From assembly GCA_012932865.1 (NCBI GenBank), contig SAXG01000008.1, positions 124,001 to 188,000 of the forward strand: 64,000 nt of DNA, read 5' to 3'. This stretch comes from Amylostereum areolatum (Eukaryota; Basidiomycota; Agaricomycetes; Russulales; Stereaceae). The notes under the pieces are model-generated. The model saw only the letters and a program-made list of their open reading frames with translations, was not told the DNA's origin and searched no databases. The position numbers were made by a program, and so were the translations under genes. Below, piece by piece: positions 32,838 through 44,670 of this stretch (positions are counted from its first letter, which is position 1; the number at the start of each line of letters is the position of its first letter).

Positions 32838-33151
32838 ATGGATAATTCGACCTCGCGAACCGTATTGCTTCCTAGCGTGACGGCAGGGTATATCATCGTC
32901 ACCTGCTCGGTCGCGTTTTTTGCCCTGGGCTCCTACGCGTTGTTGTTCAGCGTGTTCCTCCCCCACAGTGGCTTTTTGGTGCGATTTTAATCTCGGGTTA
33001 TGCATCTTGTTCGCTAACTTCGAGCTCGAAGATTCTGGACGCGCTCGCGAAGGACACCCACTACAAGTACTTCGCGTTGTTCATCATCCCCACCACGTCC
33101 TATTTTGTCATCGCAAATTGGGTCGGATGGCAATACTACCGAAACTCCTAG
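32838..33151 (+). CDS. PIG-Y-like subunit of GPI N-acetylglucosaminyltransferase
   Basis: A small two-exon membrane protein of about 85 residues: MDNSTSRTVLLPSVTAGYII (32838), a hydrophobic first helix, then after an intron (about 32979-33032) ILDALAKDTHYKYFALFIIP and TTSYFVIANWVGWQYYRNS before TAG at 33149-33151. The 'HYKYF..IPT..YFVIANWVGWQYYRN' pattern and two helices match fungal PIG-Y proteins, which in the ER membrane form part of the complex that makes GlcNAc-phosphatidylinositol, the first GPI-anchor intermediate. It is easily missed because each exon is too short to stand out as an open frame. Confidence 0.75.
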
Positions 33152-33758
33152 AACGCGTCAAGAACCAGAAAACATATGTGTACCAACGTCCAACGAGTCG
33201 ACCTTGCAAGGTTACTCATTGACGCCAAGTCGCCCCGCCCACGGCCAGGTGCCCCACACGGTTTCATGAGCGCCCTTTACCATCGGGGAGAACACATTTC
33301 TGGCCTTGTGAATTGTACGTCTGCTTTCCCCATCAACTTGTATGTCCTCTAACTTCTGACATGCACTACAGAAAATTGTCGGTGCGCTCAAGGCCTGTAC
33401 CAACTTTTCATTGCAGTAACTTGTGCTGCAAGTTGTGCATGGCTATAATGATGCACCTCCCCCGTTTCAGGATACTTATAAGAAATCCAATATTATCCCT
33501 ATCTGTTTGCAGTTCATGCCGCCCGAGACTGCAAACAACGTCGTATATATTCTCCATCAACATTCAAGACAACTCAATTCAAAACTCAAGCCTGTCATGT
33601 CAAGCCGCGAATGCCAAAAAAGAAGAGTGGTGTATTGCAATATATCAAAGCATAACGAGAGCACAACGAGAACGATCGACGTAAGAATAAACCTTCAAAC
33701 CTATATGGAAGCAACAACTGCAGCACAAGAAGCTTCGACTAATAAGTGGGCATCGGAG
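33152..33758. other. Intergenic region
   Basis: About 600 bp between convergent genes. A plus-strand open frame (33423-33974) overlaps the terminal exons of the minus-strand gene and has no recognisable domain; I regard it as spurious. Nothing else was seen. Confidence 0.45.
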
Positions 33759-34379
33759 TCAGGACGTCTTCTTCCACATGACGCGCACAGCGTCGAAGGC
33801 ACGATGAGTGACCTGCTGGCAAAACGAAGACAGGAAGAGAATCTCAGTTCACAAGTACAAGCAGCAAAAATTCGTTTCCTGTACCCAAGAACAACTTACC
33901 GAAAAGACGAGCCCCATTTTCACGAGTTTGCTGTACTCAGCCGCGACAGGTGGCGCAGCTGGCAACTCATCTAAGGGCACATCCTGGTCACCAGTAATGG
34001 GGACGACAGAAGAGTCGAAGTTGGATGTTGAAGGTGACCCAGATGAAATAGGAAGCTTCAAGATCGTCAGTGAGAGAATCCGCGCAGAGAGATAAGAACG
34101 TGCTTACCACCGGTCCCAAGTCAGTGCCAACTACACTTTCAGTCGCATTGTTCCGGGACTGCACAGGCTGCAAGCGCAAATCTACCATCAGGGACAAGGA
34201 GAAGCGCGAAGAAAGAGAATAGAACGCACAGCGTTCGTAAACGCCTTTTCGCCGAGCATAAAGGCAGCGTCAAGCGTGCGCTCCGAGGGCCAGAAGAGGT
34301 ACACGTCGTATTCCTCGTCCTCAAAGCGTTCCATCGACCTGGGACCGAGCGACATCTCTCCTGGTAAGAACTCCTGCAT
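33759..34379 (-). CDS. Small unknown protein, four exons
   Basis: It starts MQEFLPGEMSLGPRSMERFE (34379). Exon 1 continues DEEYDVYLFWPSERTLDAAF and ends 'KAFTNA' at a GTGCGT donor. Exon 2 is PVQSRNNATESVVGTDLGPV. Exon 3 runs from LPISSGSPSTSNFDSSVVPI to 'KLVKMGLVFS'. Exon 4 is VTHRAFDAVRVMWKKTS, ending at TGA (33759-33761). All introns have GT..AG ends and phase 0, and the joined frame is open (about 140 residues). A TATA-like TATAAAA lies 73 bp upstream of the ATG. I do not recognise the family. The clean splicing is the main evidence that it is real. Confidence 0.55.
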
Positions 34380-34451
34380 CCTAGATGGTCGGGTATGAGA
34401 TAGCGTGGGACAGTGCAAGTCAGGAGCAAGAAAGAGCATGGGTTAGCAGGC

Positions 34452-34458
34452 TTTTATA
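34452..34458 (-). promoter_or_regulatory. TATA box of the small gene at 33759-34379
   Basis: TATAAAA on the minus strand, 73 nt upstream of the chosen ATG, with typical basal-promoter spacing if the 5' UTR is about 45 nt. Confidence 0.5.
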
Positions 34459-37076
34459 GTGAAAAAGCGGCGACTCGTAATAGGAAAGGAAGACGCCGTT
34501 ACGCGGCGAGCTCTGGCTCAGGCTACGGGGCCTCGCGACGACACCGTGAGACGCCCATCCTTTGCTCTGGCCGGTGCTCCAGAAGATTGTCGAACGGTAC
34601 GTACTCTCGGATATTCGCTCCAAAGGTAGCTTTGGAATGACCAAGCAGGTACAGTGAAGCAACACTTCTTGAATGCGGCACGGATCGCGGCCATTGCTGG
34701 GACCTAAACGCAGACACATAGATCTGCCTTCGTCATCTGGCGGGCCCGCAAAGTGATCGGTATATCGTGCAATTGCAAATTTGCGCCTCGCGGAAGAAAC
34801 ATGTTGTCAAACGTCCCCGCACCTCGTGTCAACTGACCTAACCGTCTGGACGGATCAGTTACGGAGAGTAGAGAACCTTGGGACTACGGGAGGGAGCGAT
34901 GAGACGCGTCCGGACTTGACATGGGCCACGGTTCTCATCATCTGAAGAAGGACCTCCTACTTGTATGTTTTTCTCTCTCTTCCAACCATTTATTCGAAAG
35001 CTCTGGCGTACGTCCAACTTGGGGAGAGGTGCCGGTGAGTCTTAGCCCGAGTCACGTCTACGTGACGTCCATGTGACGAGTGACTAACACAAGCGTGATC
35101 TTCGTCACAGCGTCACCCAATTCAGAATAAGATGCCTGAAGACTGTCTGCTCTCTAAGGTGGATGGAAGGATGCAAGGAACCAGAGAACTCACCAATGAT
35201 AATAGCCCCAACAGAGAGGTTCTTGGATTTTTGGGTCCATTCTAGCCTTTGGATGCGTCGCCGACATCATTTTCTGGTGAGTGCGATCGGAAAACACTGG
35301 GTGGACCGTGGAACAACGACGAAAGTCCCCCATATGATCACCAGCCATCCATCGGCCATGGGAAAACAATGAGTCTATACGACCGCTAATCCACACTTTT
35401 CAGAGGGACCTGTAAACGTCTGTGGGCTACTGAGTGTTTACCGATGACAACATCGTAAAAACCGGCTCGACCTCCAGACACAAGGGAACCTCTAGAGACC
35501 GTCACAAATAACATGAAGACACCCTGGTCACTCGAGGAGTCAAAGCTCACCGCAATCGAACCGCTACGAAAGGAGCAACAGCACCCTGTGACCTCCTTTG
35601 GCCTCATACATCCTCTACCCATCATACATCGCATCCAGTGCCCATGTTTAACGGAAGCTTCGTGGTTTACAGTCTAAGACTGGAGTGACAGAGGCGGAGA
35701 AGCAAGGCGGTGGTGGAAAGAGTGGATGAAGCTCGCGTAAAGACGTTGCCGGGGAAAGGCGACCTGCCCGCACTTGTCCGTTTGCTATTAACCATTTCGT
35801 TCTCCGCACAAGCTGACCGCACAATAACAGTTATACCCTCCCTCGTTGCTTTCCATTTTCTCTCTGCCGACATCATTCCCCATAGACATCTACATCTTCC
35901 CCTCTACCTGCATCCTTTCCTCCCCCTTCCCCCCCCTAACCTTTTCTTCTGGGCCGAGCTCGACAGAGTCCCTGGGTTGCCAAAATCAGATACCGCAACA
36001 GCGCACATTCTCAAAGCCAATACAAGGCATTTCTCCCCTCGCCTTAATCCACCTCCCACAACCGCTCTTGCTCAACTTACGGGAGATTGACCTGCCATCT
36101 ATCCTCCTCAAGTTCAACGCATCTGGTTTTCGGGTTTCATGGTGGTCGCCTGGCCTTGTGCAAAAGTCCTACGGCGCGTCCGCCTTTCCCGCTTGGCTAG
36201 TTCACCTCCATAACTCATCCCTTTTCTCTTCGCCTTCTTTCCTGTATTGCTTTCGACTGGGACCCGCTCTTTCTAAAACCCCTCGTATTTTTTATATCGT
36301 CACCTCCAACCAGGTACATTTTTTTTTCAATTATAGAAGCTTTCCGTCAATGCCGACATCGGACACCACGACGAGCATGGAAAGATTTTATCCTTCACTC
36401 CACCTGCGCTCGCCATTCTACGTTGTCCCGCCTATAATATCCCCAGCATCCTGCTTTCGTTGTCATATCCCTTGGTCGGCACTGACATCGCAGACTTCGT
36501 CTAGCTCAATGACGAACATCCCCATCCGCCCCTTGCTATCCCATAAGCCGGTGGACTATCTCACCTTCGGCGTGGTTCAACACGCAAGCTTCCGTTTCTA
36601 CATCTCTGAGCCCAGGTTCTTGGATCTACGTTGTAGTTTAACGCAGCTCCCACGCTAGTCACTCAGGCGCTTGACGATGACATGACTCAAGGACCAAGGT
36701 CGACATCCCGCTTACTGGCACCGCTCAGGAACAGAAGCTCTCGATCTGCAACCTTCTGCAACGTCGTACGATTCATCAGCGCATCAGCATCAATCCTAGT
36801 CTCCCGTCGCTGTTCCAGCCAGAACACAATCCTCAATCCCATTTTCGAAAAAAGGATCCTTAGGAAGATATACAAACGTGGTCGTGTCATGAAACAGTGC
36901 ATAGCCTCGAATATACATGATGGTTTTATACATATGCGTGCATAGAGAATAATTTAAACAGTAAATAACGAAGACATCGCAAAAGGGACGTCCACAGAGT
37001 TTTTGAGCAACAGAGGAATGCAAGCACACGAGCCACTAAGAGATCAATAGGCATGGGTGGTCCAAGATACAAATGC
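34459..37076. other. Long region without a supported gene
   Basis: About 2.6 kb. It contains a palindromic CRE-like cluster at 35051-35070 and a pyrimidine-rich open frame (35846-36658, 270 codons) with no recognisable domain and biased composition, which I do not call. The minus strand at 34720-34590 also has a short frame starting MAAIRAAFKKCCFTVPAWSF that could be a first exon but could not be extended. Otherwise nothing was seen. Confidence 0.5.
35051..35070. promoter_or_regulatory. CRE-like palindromic site
   Basis: GTCACGTCTACGTGAC is a perfect 6-bp inverted repeat with a 4-bp spacer, overlapping TGACGTCC. ATGTGACGAGTGAC follows within 20 bp. Clustered TGACG half-sites are the usual targets of bZIP (CRE/ATF-type) factors. 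Which gene it serves is not clear. Confidence 0.35.
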
Positions 37077-40000
37077 TCAAGGTGACGCAGGAGAAGGAGA
37101 CCGTGTAGCGCTGGCAGGCGTCCGTGCCCTCTTCTGAATCTCCTGAAGCTCAAGCCACAGGCTTCCCCGGCCAGGCGCAGACGAACTGGGCCGCGATATC
37201 GCTGACCTTGTCGGACTGACGCCTCGGGAGGCGCGCGAGCGTGCTGGGCTTGGTTCCCTGGTACCAACACTGCGTGTATTTAACCTGGGTCTTGCAGCTT
37301 TTGCTTCGGGGTTGGGGTTGGGACGTCCTACGGGACGGGAAGCGAGCAGGCTGGCTATTCCAGTGCGTGGCGCTGGCGCCCGCGGTTGGGGTTGGACCAG
37401 TGGCGTAGGAACCTCAGGCTCTGTTTCTGCCTCAGTGTCCGTTTCTGGAACAGTGCGACGGACGGCAGGACGGGGGAAAATGGAACGCGGGATGGACGGT
37501 TGAGGGGTGGGACGCGACAGAAGCGATTGCCTCTGAGGACGTGAAGCCGCCGATGGAAGGCCCATATTGCGCGCCCGACTACATAGATGAATCAGCACGA
37601 CATCTTCAAGCAGGCGTACGACATATATACTCACATCACCGCCCGCAGTGCAATCTTCGTACGGTAGGCTTGCAGCCATTTTGCGAAGATACGAGCTGCA
37701 GGACATGAGCGAAAGGGACGATGTGGGTTGGAAGAGATACAGCTTACAGAGAACAGCCTTCTTATCCATTTCGCGAGCTTCTTTGGCTTGCAAGGCTTTC
37801 GGCATCGAATCTCGCCACCGTGTCCAAAACTTGGCCTTGACGTGGGATGCGTGAAAACGGACGGCGGGCAGGGACTGGTGGAACGATTGTAAGTCACGGA
37901 CGTGAAAAATCCCATCGAGTGGTCTACTCACATGCGTTTTCGAATGCCAAGTCACAAATGCTCTGTACATTAAGGCGTGTTGATTTTGCAGTACGAATGT
38001 TCGTTCCTAGGAGAAGAGTAAGGTATAAGAGACGGTAACCTCTGAAATGAGCGACATACCATGGGAAGAAGCTTCTCGGTTTGGAATCTACCATGCCATT
38101 TATCCCAGACGATGGCGACACGGCGACGACGCATTTCAGTTTCAGCGTCCTGAAGAGCTACTCTGCGATGGCGAGCGAGGCGAGCAGCTGCCAGCCACTT
38201 ATAAAACATGCGTCGCATGTTTTCTACATCGGCCAACAAAATGAATATAAGAATAATGACTCTGTTATCGGCGTACCTTCGCGCTTGACGTCCTGATAGC
38301 TCTCCATGAGGTTCAACTCTTCGACATGACGAATGCAGACAGCCTTCCATTTGCGCACAGCCGTTCTGTAAAAGATGTTCAAAAAAACAGAAGTACATAA
38401 AGCAACGGAAGAACCTTACAACAACATAATCTTGTCCCTCTTCTGACTGACTTCCAACTCTCGAAGCTTGATAGCGATGACGCGATTTGTCCATTGGCCT
38501 AAAGCATTCTTGAGTACGCGCTACCCACATCGCACAGTGAGTATATCACGCATTAGGAGATAACATCCGATACCGACCGTTTTTACACGATTCTCGATTT
38601 CCTGCTCTGCGAGCTTGTGTACCCTTTGTCGTAGAGCCTTTCGGAGCCATGCTGACATGGGTAATGGTGAGCAATTTTCAGAGAGGATGCAAGGAAAGAT
38701 CGACGTACTATCGAATATCCCCCGAGCCTTTGACGTCACGAGCTGTTGCAGTTTCTTCTCTCGCTTCCGCTCCTCTACGCTCTGCTGCCAGCCTTTCCAT
38801 GCCCGACGCATGACAAAGTATTTTTCTGCGACCCTGGCCTTACGAATGAGTTTTAGCTTGGCACGTAGGGCAATTCGCCACGCAAATAGCATCTTGAACT
38901 GTAATTGGGCGGAATGGTATTGCGTAGCAAATGTATGCGCGTTTTGATGGGTGGTGTACTGTTGGCGCCATTTGTGAAGTGCAGACACTGAAGAGAATGA
39001 TTTTGTTCTCGAGGCAAATGCCAGGGCCTTCGCTGATTGAAAGATATGAGAATGAATGGATGGATGAGAGCATGCTAGAGTATGTAAACCTACCATCTTG
39101 ATCTCGCTGCAATTGCAGGCGCTTGTTCCAGACTTGCCACGCTTGACGCAGGAGCCTAAGAGCCCTGACTCGTACAAGTAGTTTGCCGCGTTCATGGGCT
39201 TTCCAAACGCGAGCAACTGCCCGTACCAAAACGTCGTCTGACCGGGCAATATGCTTGTCTGCACGCCGTTCTAGAGCCTATGCACAGGTGAGAGAGGTTG
39301 ACGGAACAGGACAGGGAGATTTACATACCCTTATGCGTCCCTGCGATGCCTTCCATCTTGCGACCGTACGCTTGAGAATCAATGCGTCATGGTATCTATC
39401 AGCGGTATGCAGATCCTGCCTAAAATCCAGATACACAAGTCAGAGATTCGGCCTAGGTCCGCGACAAAAAGAGATCGCCTACATGCGTCGATTCCACGCA
39501 TCAATGACCTGTCTCATCATTCTACCTGTGACTTTGGACGCGATTTGGGATTCCAGACCCCTTAGGGCGAATGCCCTTCTCCACACATCCCAGGTCCTTC
39601 CTAGGGCTCGGTTCTCTTGTGTCGACATGAGTTGATCAGCTGCAGCGTCGAGGTGGTCCAATTCCCCGAGCTTTCCCTTCCAGCGCGAAAATATGCGGCG
39701 TACCAATCGTTCCGCATAGTGTTGGCGAGACAACCGAGACTGGTATAGTTGTCGCCACTTTGCCCAGGCGTCTTTACACAATTTAGCTTCGCGCTTCTCC
39801 CGCACGAGCTTCATGCGTGCTCGCATTTCGCTCCTCCATTCAGCCTGTCGTTTTGCTTTTAGTGCCGCCCTCCACTGCTCGAGGGCCGTTCGTAATCGCT
39901 TCTGGTCCGCCATGGTCTGCACCTGCGCCTCGAAATCGCGTCGTTCTGCCAGACGAGCATTCCATTTTTGTAGATTACGCCGGAGAATGAGCGTGTCGCG

Positions 40001-41154
40001 CGCCTGGGCGATCTGGGCACTGGTTGTCTAAAATATGTTTTAGAGAGAGAAGCTTCAAAAACAGCAGAACGCACAACTGTCCATTCATAGCCCTGCTTCC
40101 AGACATCCCAGCATCGTTCAACCAATCGGTCCTCCCAAAATTTGACGGCATCCTTCTCGTCTTGCGCCATTCGAATTTTTTTCCAAGCATCCTCTTCACT
40201 GACTGCGGTTTCTCTGCGTGCCCTCGTCTGAGGGCCGTTGGCACGCACAGTTTTCGGCGGGGACGTGGATGGAAAGAGGGGTGTCGGGGTTGATTTAGCG
40301 GGTTGAGGACGAGGAATAAATTGGGATTTTGGTAGAACGGGCTCTGCGTGACGAGCTGCGGTCTTATATGATGGCGGCGGTACGGTTGACGTCGAGGGCG
40401 CTGTTTCGGATACCTGTGAATCCTTGGACGACCAATGGGGAATGATTCGAGTGGGAGCAAGCTTGTTCGGAGGATAGCTTCTTGGTCTCTCAGACCCCCC
40501 AGTGTCGAGGCCAAGTGAGTTGGTAGTAGTGGTCGTGAACTGGGATGGTGAGGGCGCTCTACGCGGAGCGTAGCGTGTAGGAGGAGCGTCCGTCTGCGAC
40601 TCAATCTCCGTGTCTTCTGTCAAGTCTGTCTGCGTGAGAAACCCGCCGGGATGGAGTTCTGCGGGATCGTGCTGGTCGCCGTGCTGCAGCGTCTTCAGTC
40701 GTTGCAGCAGTCTAGCCGCATTTGCACGAGGTACAGCGATGGCCCCAGTAAAGCCCCCCTTGGCTTGTACCCTCGCTGGCGGTGCCGAGGAGAGTTTATA
40801 ACCGTACTGGACCTTAACCATCTGCCATTTCTCCCCCCAGTTCGCACCCTTGAGTGTCCCCAGTTTGAGGAGTTTTCCGTAATAGACTACTTCGTTTTGT
40901 GGGTCTAGCCCGCGCTCTTGTAGCACATCGTTGTACGCCTTGAAGACAGAGAGAAAGGTAGTCGCAGAGGGAGAGGCGCGGCCAATGACAGCTTCAATGA
41001 AGCTGATCTCGTCCGGCGTGAGGGAGGCCAGCTCCGGGGTCGAAGCAATGGACGAGCGTGATACATCTGATACAGCGGAGGTGGGGACAAGGGTGTTCGT
41101 GAAACTGTATTGCTTTGGTGGGGGCGACGAGCGAATTGGCCGGAAATGTGACAT
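37077..41154 (-). CDS. SFI1: Sfi1-type centrin-binding spindle-pole protein
   Basis: A large gene with many short introns. It starts MSHFRPIRSSPPPKQYSFTN (41154) and ends 'PASATRSPSPASP' at 37077. The N-terminal domain contains 'SFIEAVIGRASPSATTFLSV', 'KAYNDVLQERGLDPQNEVVY' and 'GANWGEKWQMVKVQYGYKL'. After a Pro/Ser linker the protein becomes a long series of Sfi1-type helical repeats, each with the spaced hydrophobic/Trp pattern (for example 'RCWDVWKQGYEW', 'ALEQWRAALKAKRQAEWR', 'LCKDAWAKWRQLYQSRL', 'LGRTWDVWRRAFALRG'). These repeats bind centrin (Cdc31) along an alpha-helical filament at the half-bridge and drive spindle-pole-body duplication. The C-terminus is Ser/Pro/Arg-rich, as in Cdk-regulated Sfi1 tails. 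Confidence 0.85.
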
Positions 41155-41471
41155 GAGCGGGGGCGCGATAAGCGCATGCGGGCGGGCGGAGGGATGGTGG
41201 GCGGAACGAAGTGTGTCAAAACAATCAACAAGCTTCGGCTCGCCTCGTGGCGGCGCGACGCGTTGGACGAACAATGCACGTGAACGCGCTTGTGGCTTTG
41301 ACCATTGTCCTTTTGGATACGGTACACAGCTTTATACAGCGAGGCGATATATCATACACTAATATTACAATGATACAAGGTGCGAGTACAACATAGCGGT
41401 GTTACAATTGAAGGAAGTATCGACGCGAAAAGGCGGTGTGTGTTCGTGGTATATTGAGACGTGCAGACAGA

Positions 41472-42893
41472 TTAGAAGTATACGCGCAACGCTTGACTGG
41501 TCTGGGATTCGACTGGACAATATGAGCATTTGACCCGCCTATATTGTATTTAGAGGGCCTGTCGATGAGAGATGGCAAGGAATACACACCCATTTCCCTT
41601 GCCTAGTTTCACCAGGCTGTCTTTCGCGAGGACGTGACCACATGTCAGCATCATTGGCGGGTTCGTGTCTGTAGTCTGATCCTTGGACACAGGACATGCA
41701 AAAACAGAGTGATACCGATGTTCTGGAGGCAGAGAAACGTCGATCTACAGATATCTGAGTACGCCGTCCAACCAACATCGTGACAACTCACTGGAAGCTC
41801 GTCCGTTTGGCTCCATTCGCTCTTACGCTCCCGCATGATCTTCCGACCCTTCTCAATCTTTGCTAGAGCCCCACCGCCCCCAATATCCGCAACTACTCGT
41901 AAGGGCGCCTGCTTGCTCATGCCAAGGTTGGCACTGAACTCGGTGGCGAACATTGGCTCTAGATCATGGTGTACCGATGCCGATGCGAGGTCCGCGTATG
42001 GAGAGTGCTGCAAGCGATCCAATGGTTGGTACATCAAGCACGTCATGAGACGCTGAAATTCAGCCCGATGTTGCGGGAAGAAAGGTGCGATGTGCTTCCT
42101 TGAGTAGGCAATCGCTCCTTCAGGATTTGGGTGATCTGATGCCAGTAGAATGCGAAGATATTCGTAGCGGTGAAGGTAGAACTCCAGTGGTGACGAGCGA
42201 GACTCTAGGAAGGTGCGGTGGTTGGCGGCCCACCTGGACGGAATTCAAGTCAGAACCAGTTAGTACAGACGAAGGGATGCATACTCAAGCGCAGGCCCGA
42301 TATCGTGGTTGCGTAGGCAGACCAAGATTCTATGTAGATCTATAAATTGAGACTTAAGCTGGGTGGATATATCCACATTAAAGTCCTGGATAACATTGGG
42401 ATGAGTGATATCGCCATAACACGCCGGTGTACACGCACCTCTATGAAGGTCTCCGCAAGAGCAAACCGCCCTGTTCGAAGAAAGTGAATGGCTATCACAT
42501 TCTCCAACGCCTCCTCTGCCTCTTCTGAGTAGAACAGAGGGTCGTATGTGGGCAGTGGGGTCGGGAATTTCTGGCGAGAGCAATAATTACGAACAGCAAC
42601 GGCGGAACATGAGCAGAACACACTTTGTCCAATGCTTTGCCATACTTTGCTAAGGCCCCATAGAGCTCCTTCTGCCTATCATCAACCTCCTTCTTCCTTG
42701 CATCAACGATCTTGGGAAGTTCCTGTAGTTCGGACTCGGAGAGCGCTCCTGCTTGAAGTCGATTCTTGTAGTCCTGGAGGGTCTGGAGTAGACTATCAAG
42801 GGAAGTGTTAACAGGGCGCGATTTTCCCGGTGCGGCTAATGAGGACGATGTGAGTCTGACGATCTTGTCGAGTTCTTTCAATGCACCGTCCAT
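41472..42893 (-). CDS. RMD5: RMD5/GID2-type subunit of the GID/CTLH E3 ubiquitin ligase
   Basis: It starts MDGALKELDKIVRLTSSSLA (42893); a Met six codons upstream is possible. The helical N-terminal region is followed by LisH/CTLH-type sequence ('VIAIHFLRTGRFALAETFIE', 'LKSQFIDLHRILVCLRNHDI', 'GPALEWA'-like) and 'MTCLMYQPLDRLQHSPYADL'. The C-terminus has a degenerate RING: 'HSVFACPVSKDQT'-like, 'PPMMLTCGHVLAKDSLVKLA' and 'VKCSYCPVESQTSQALRVYF' (stop 41472-41474). In yeast, Gid2/Rmd5 with Fyv10 forms the catalytic RING pair that ubiquitinates gluconeogenic enzymes. The single-metal type RING (missing some Cys/His pairs) is normal for the family. It is head-to-head with NSA1. Confidence 0.85.
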
Positions 42894-43033
42894 GGCGTCG
42901 TTCGAATGCAACCGTTAACCAGCCTCTGTTTCCGAGATGCCCTCCCGGGCCGAAATCCGGTCCGCGGGGATGCCGGACATAATTTGCTGAGGAAACGAAG
43001 AATCGTCGCTGTTCAACGAAACTACCTTTCACT
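42894..43033. promoter_or_regulatory. Bidirectional promoter between RMD5 and NSA1
   Basis: Only 140 bp separate the two divergent start codons, so the promoters must overlap. It includes CGGGCCGAAATCCGGTCCGC and no TATA box. Confidence 0.5.
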
Positions 43034-44528
43034 ATGCCTCGATTCTTGTCCGGCGACGAGCTCGGGAATATCAAGTCGATCCAGCAAGGCATCACATCCG
43101 AAGAAAATTCCGAGGTTGTCACCCTGCGCCATGGAGATGATGAGGGCAGAAAGCAAGGGGTCCAAAAAATGGCGGTGAGGGCCTTCGAGGCGCGCACACT
43201 GGTAAGTATCGTACCCCTCCATACTGTCGATCTCGTCCTCAATGATGATCTTCATGTCGAAGCAAAGATAGCATCAGCTCAAGCAGATGGCTCAGCGCAC
43301 GCATACACGCTACAGAAGAATGACCTTTCCTTAATCCATGAGTGGAAAGAGCATCGTCTCAAAGCAGGACAGCGTTATGTCGGTCTCTCTATCGGCGCCA
43401 GGTGCGTAGCATTATTTCCTTTCGTGCATATTCTGAATTTACCAGCGGTGTATTCACATGCACATCAAACGGTGCCCTACGTTCAACGGCTCTCGACAAA
43501 CCCGACGGATCCTTTTCATCCCACGCATCTGTTCTGCCCATGCACATCTGCGAGTGGAAGTTGTCCCCCGACGAATCCTCTTTTTCCTATGCTGGTGAAG
43601 AAGTAGAAGTCTCTGTATGGGACACTCAAAGCGCCTTTGCACCAAGAGCCCAGATTGCACCATCAGAATACAAGAAACGAAAGCGTGGAAATGACCTCCT
43701 CCCTGGTGAAGTGTGGCGCGCAAAAAACGTGGGTTTTACCTTTGGAGTCCGGGTTATGCATATCAATGAAGCGAACTTGTAGATCGCAAACGATTCCTTA
43801 AGCTTACGCCAACCCGTGCACAATACCTGCCTTGCCTATGCGTCGGCATCTCCTAATCACATCGTCGCCGGAACCCAGGCAGGCGATTTGCGCAAATATG
43901 ATATCCGGACAGCACGACGACCAGTTGCAAACTGGCAACATCTCGCCAAGGTTGGAGGTATAAAGGCTGTTGAACGGGGCTTTCATGATCAGTACGCTCT
44001 TATTCTACAGATGATCTCAACGGTCTCCTGACACAATGCCCAGTGAAATATTCATTGCTGATCAAGGCTGCAATTTGTACTCCGTTGACACACGCAATGG
44101 CAAGATTGGCTACGGTTATAGAGGTGAGTCCATCCCACTACCGTTCAAAGAAGGGGCCTGATGTCTTCGAAGGTATCGCTGGGGCCGTAACGTCCATCGC
44201 CTCTTCTCCGTCTGTTCTCGCGTCAACAGCACTCGATCGCTACTTCCGATTGCATAGCACTTTCCCTCTGGCAGAGCCAGGACAACATCAAGATAATAAA
44301 GGCGAAGTTTTGCACAAACTCTACTTAAAGAGTACTCCAACGGTGGTCGTGTGGGACCAGACCCTCGAAACGGAAGAGAATAATGAGGACGACCGAAAAG
44401 GAGGAGCAAATGACGGGGACAGCGATGAAGATGCCGATGAAGATGTGTGGAAGGGCATGGAAGAGGTTGATGACGAAGTGGATTCAAGAGAAGGAAAACG
44501 TGCACGGAGAAGTCAAAAGAGTGGTTGA
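43034..44528 (+). CDS. NSA1: Ribosome biogenesis WD40 protein NSA1 (WDR74-like)
   Basis: It starts MPRFLSGDELGNIKSIQQGI (43034). Characteristic blocks are 'HVEAKIASAQADGSAHAYTL', 'GVFTCTSNGALRSTALDKPD', 'HICEWKLSPDESSFSYAGEE', 'VSVWDTQSAFAPRAQIAPSE', 'NHIVAGTQAGDLRKYDIRTA', 'EIFIADQGCNLYSVDTRNGK' (after the intron near 43993-44011) and 'AVTSIASSPSVLASTALDRY'. The C-terminus is acidic then basic ('RKGGANDGDSDEDADED', 'GKRARRSQKSG', stop 44526-44528). Nsa1 joins nucleolar pre-60S particles and is released by the AAA-ATPase Rix7. Five or more introns are present. Confidence 0.9.
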
Positions 44529-44670
44529 ATTCGTTTCCCCGTCTTGTCACTTAGTACTGCCGACCAGACGTGAGTCAGCCTACACTCTTTATCATTTATG
44601 GTGTTTAGATGCAAGCACAATAAAATATTTATAAGGAAAGCTAAAGATATACAACAACGAGAGCTGCTTG

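Noticed and set aside
33423..33974. 183-codon plus-strand frame
   Set aside because: It overlaps exons 3 and 4 of the better-supported minus-strand gene and has no recognisable motif.
35846..36658. 270-codon plus-strand frame
   Set aside because: Low-complexity Ser/Pro/Phe-rich composition, no domain and no clear exon structure; listed as a region to check instead.
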